A stretch of 32,716 bases of DNA from Pontiellaceae bacterium (GTDB taxonomy: Bacteria; Verrucomicrobiota; Kiritimatiellia; Kiritimatiellales; Pontiellaceae), in assembly GCA_016937035.1 (NCBI GenBank), contig JAFGWS010000074.1, forward strand, positions 1-32,716, in the 5' to 3' direction. The notes below the pieces were generated by a model. It ran no database searches. It was not told the DNA's origin and was given only the letters and a program-made list of their open reading frames with translations. A program made the translations under genes and the position numbers. Shown piece after piece: positions 32,647 to 32,716 of this stretch (its first letter is position 1; each line of letters starts with the position of its first letter).

Positions 32647-32716
32647 TACTCGACAGGCAGGAGTCGAAGTCGGGCAGTTTTCTCTGGAAGAGAAGGTCGA
32701 GGGCTGTCGTTGCGCT
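32636..32716 (-). CDS. possible C-terminal end of a different gene entering from the window edge
   Basis: In the frame ending at TAG 32638-32636 the minus strand reads SATTALDLLFQRKLPDFDS, then CLSSSAE. This is more protein-like than the surface-protein frame over the same bases (AQRQPSTFSSRENCPTSTPACR). It may be the end of a transposase or another gene abutting the surface-protein fragment. The evidence is only 26 codons. Confidence 0.3.
   Translation of the reverse strand, partial: SATTALDLLFQRKLPDFDSCLSSSAE

Overview
The window looks like part of a chromosome from the Planctomycetes-Verrucomicrobia-Chlamydiae group, most probably a Kiritimatiellota (Pontiella-like) polysaccharide degrader. 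This is inferred from the gene mix, not from a marker gene: a secreted GH10 xylanase and a CE1-type esterase, an arylsulfotransferase-family protein, a PEP-CTERM protein, a large Ig-like surface protein, a CreBCD system, and degenerate palindromic intergenic repeats. Most genes are GC-rich; the first ~950 bases are clearly AT-rich and look foreign.

Layout. 1-951: tail of an unknown gene, a 43-codon ORF with a strong ribosome binding site, and an AT-rich lipoprotein gene coupled to it. 952-1627: non-coding DNA with palindromic repeats, then a good sigma70-type promoter and a structured leader for the xylanase. 1628-4118 (+): GH10 xylanase lipoprotein and a secreted esterase, a small xylan-degrading pair. 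4236-7446 (-): a Gly/Met-rich arylsulfotransferase-like beta-propeller and a Wzz-like coiled-coil protein that lacks the usual second membrane helix. 7761-20412 (+): creB-creC, creD, an unrecognised secreted helical protein, an alpha-2-macroglobulin (A2M) with intact thioester motif, and pbpC (PBP1C). 20544-21334: a VF530-family gene and a frameshifted, truncated PQQ-like beta-propeller pseudogene. 21512-27871 (-): FIST sensor, PAS hybrid kinase with HPt, lone receiver, and dCache hybrid kinase. 28133-30576 (+): dihydrolipoamide dehydrogenase and a GT-B glycosyltransferase. 30545-32646 (-): a P-domain PEP-CTERM protein and the C-terminal part of a repeat-rich surface protein that runs off, or is broken near, the window edge.

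Main observation. creD and the A2M-pbpC pair each carry upstream a nearly identical array of four TTCA-type half sites spaced exactly 11 bases (TTCAC-N6-TTCAC-N6-TTCAT-N6-TTCAA). The first two units match the published CreB 'cre tag' TTCAC-N6-TTCAC, and creB and creC lie immediately upstream. This makes the block a probable self-contained CreBC envelope-stress regulon: a sensor of peptidoglycan damage that would control CreD together with a protease-trapping A2M and its partner peptidoglycan synthase PBP1C.
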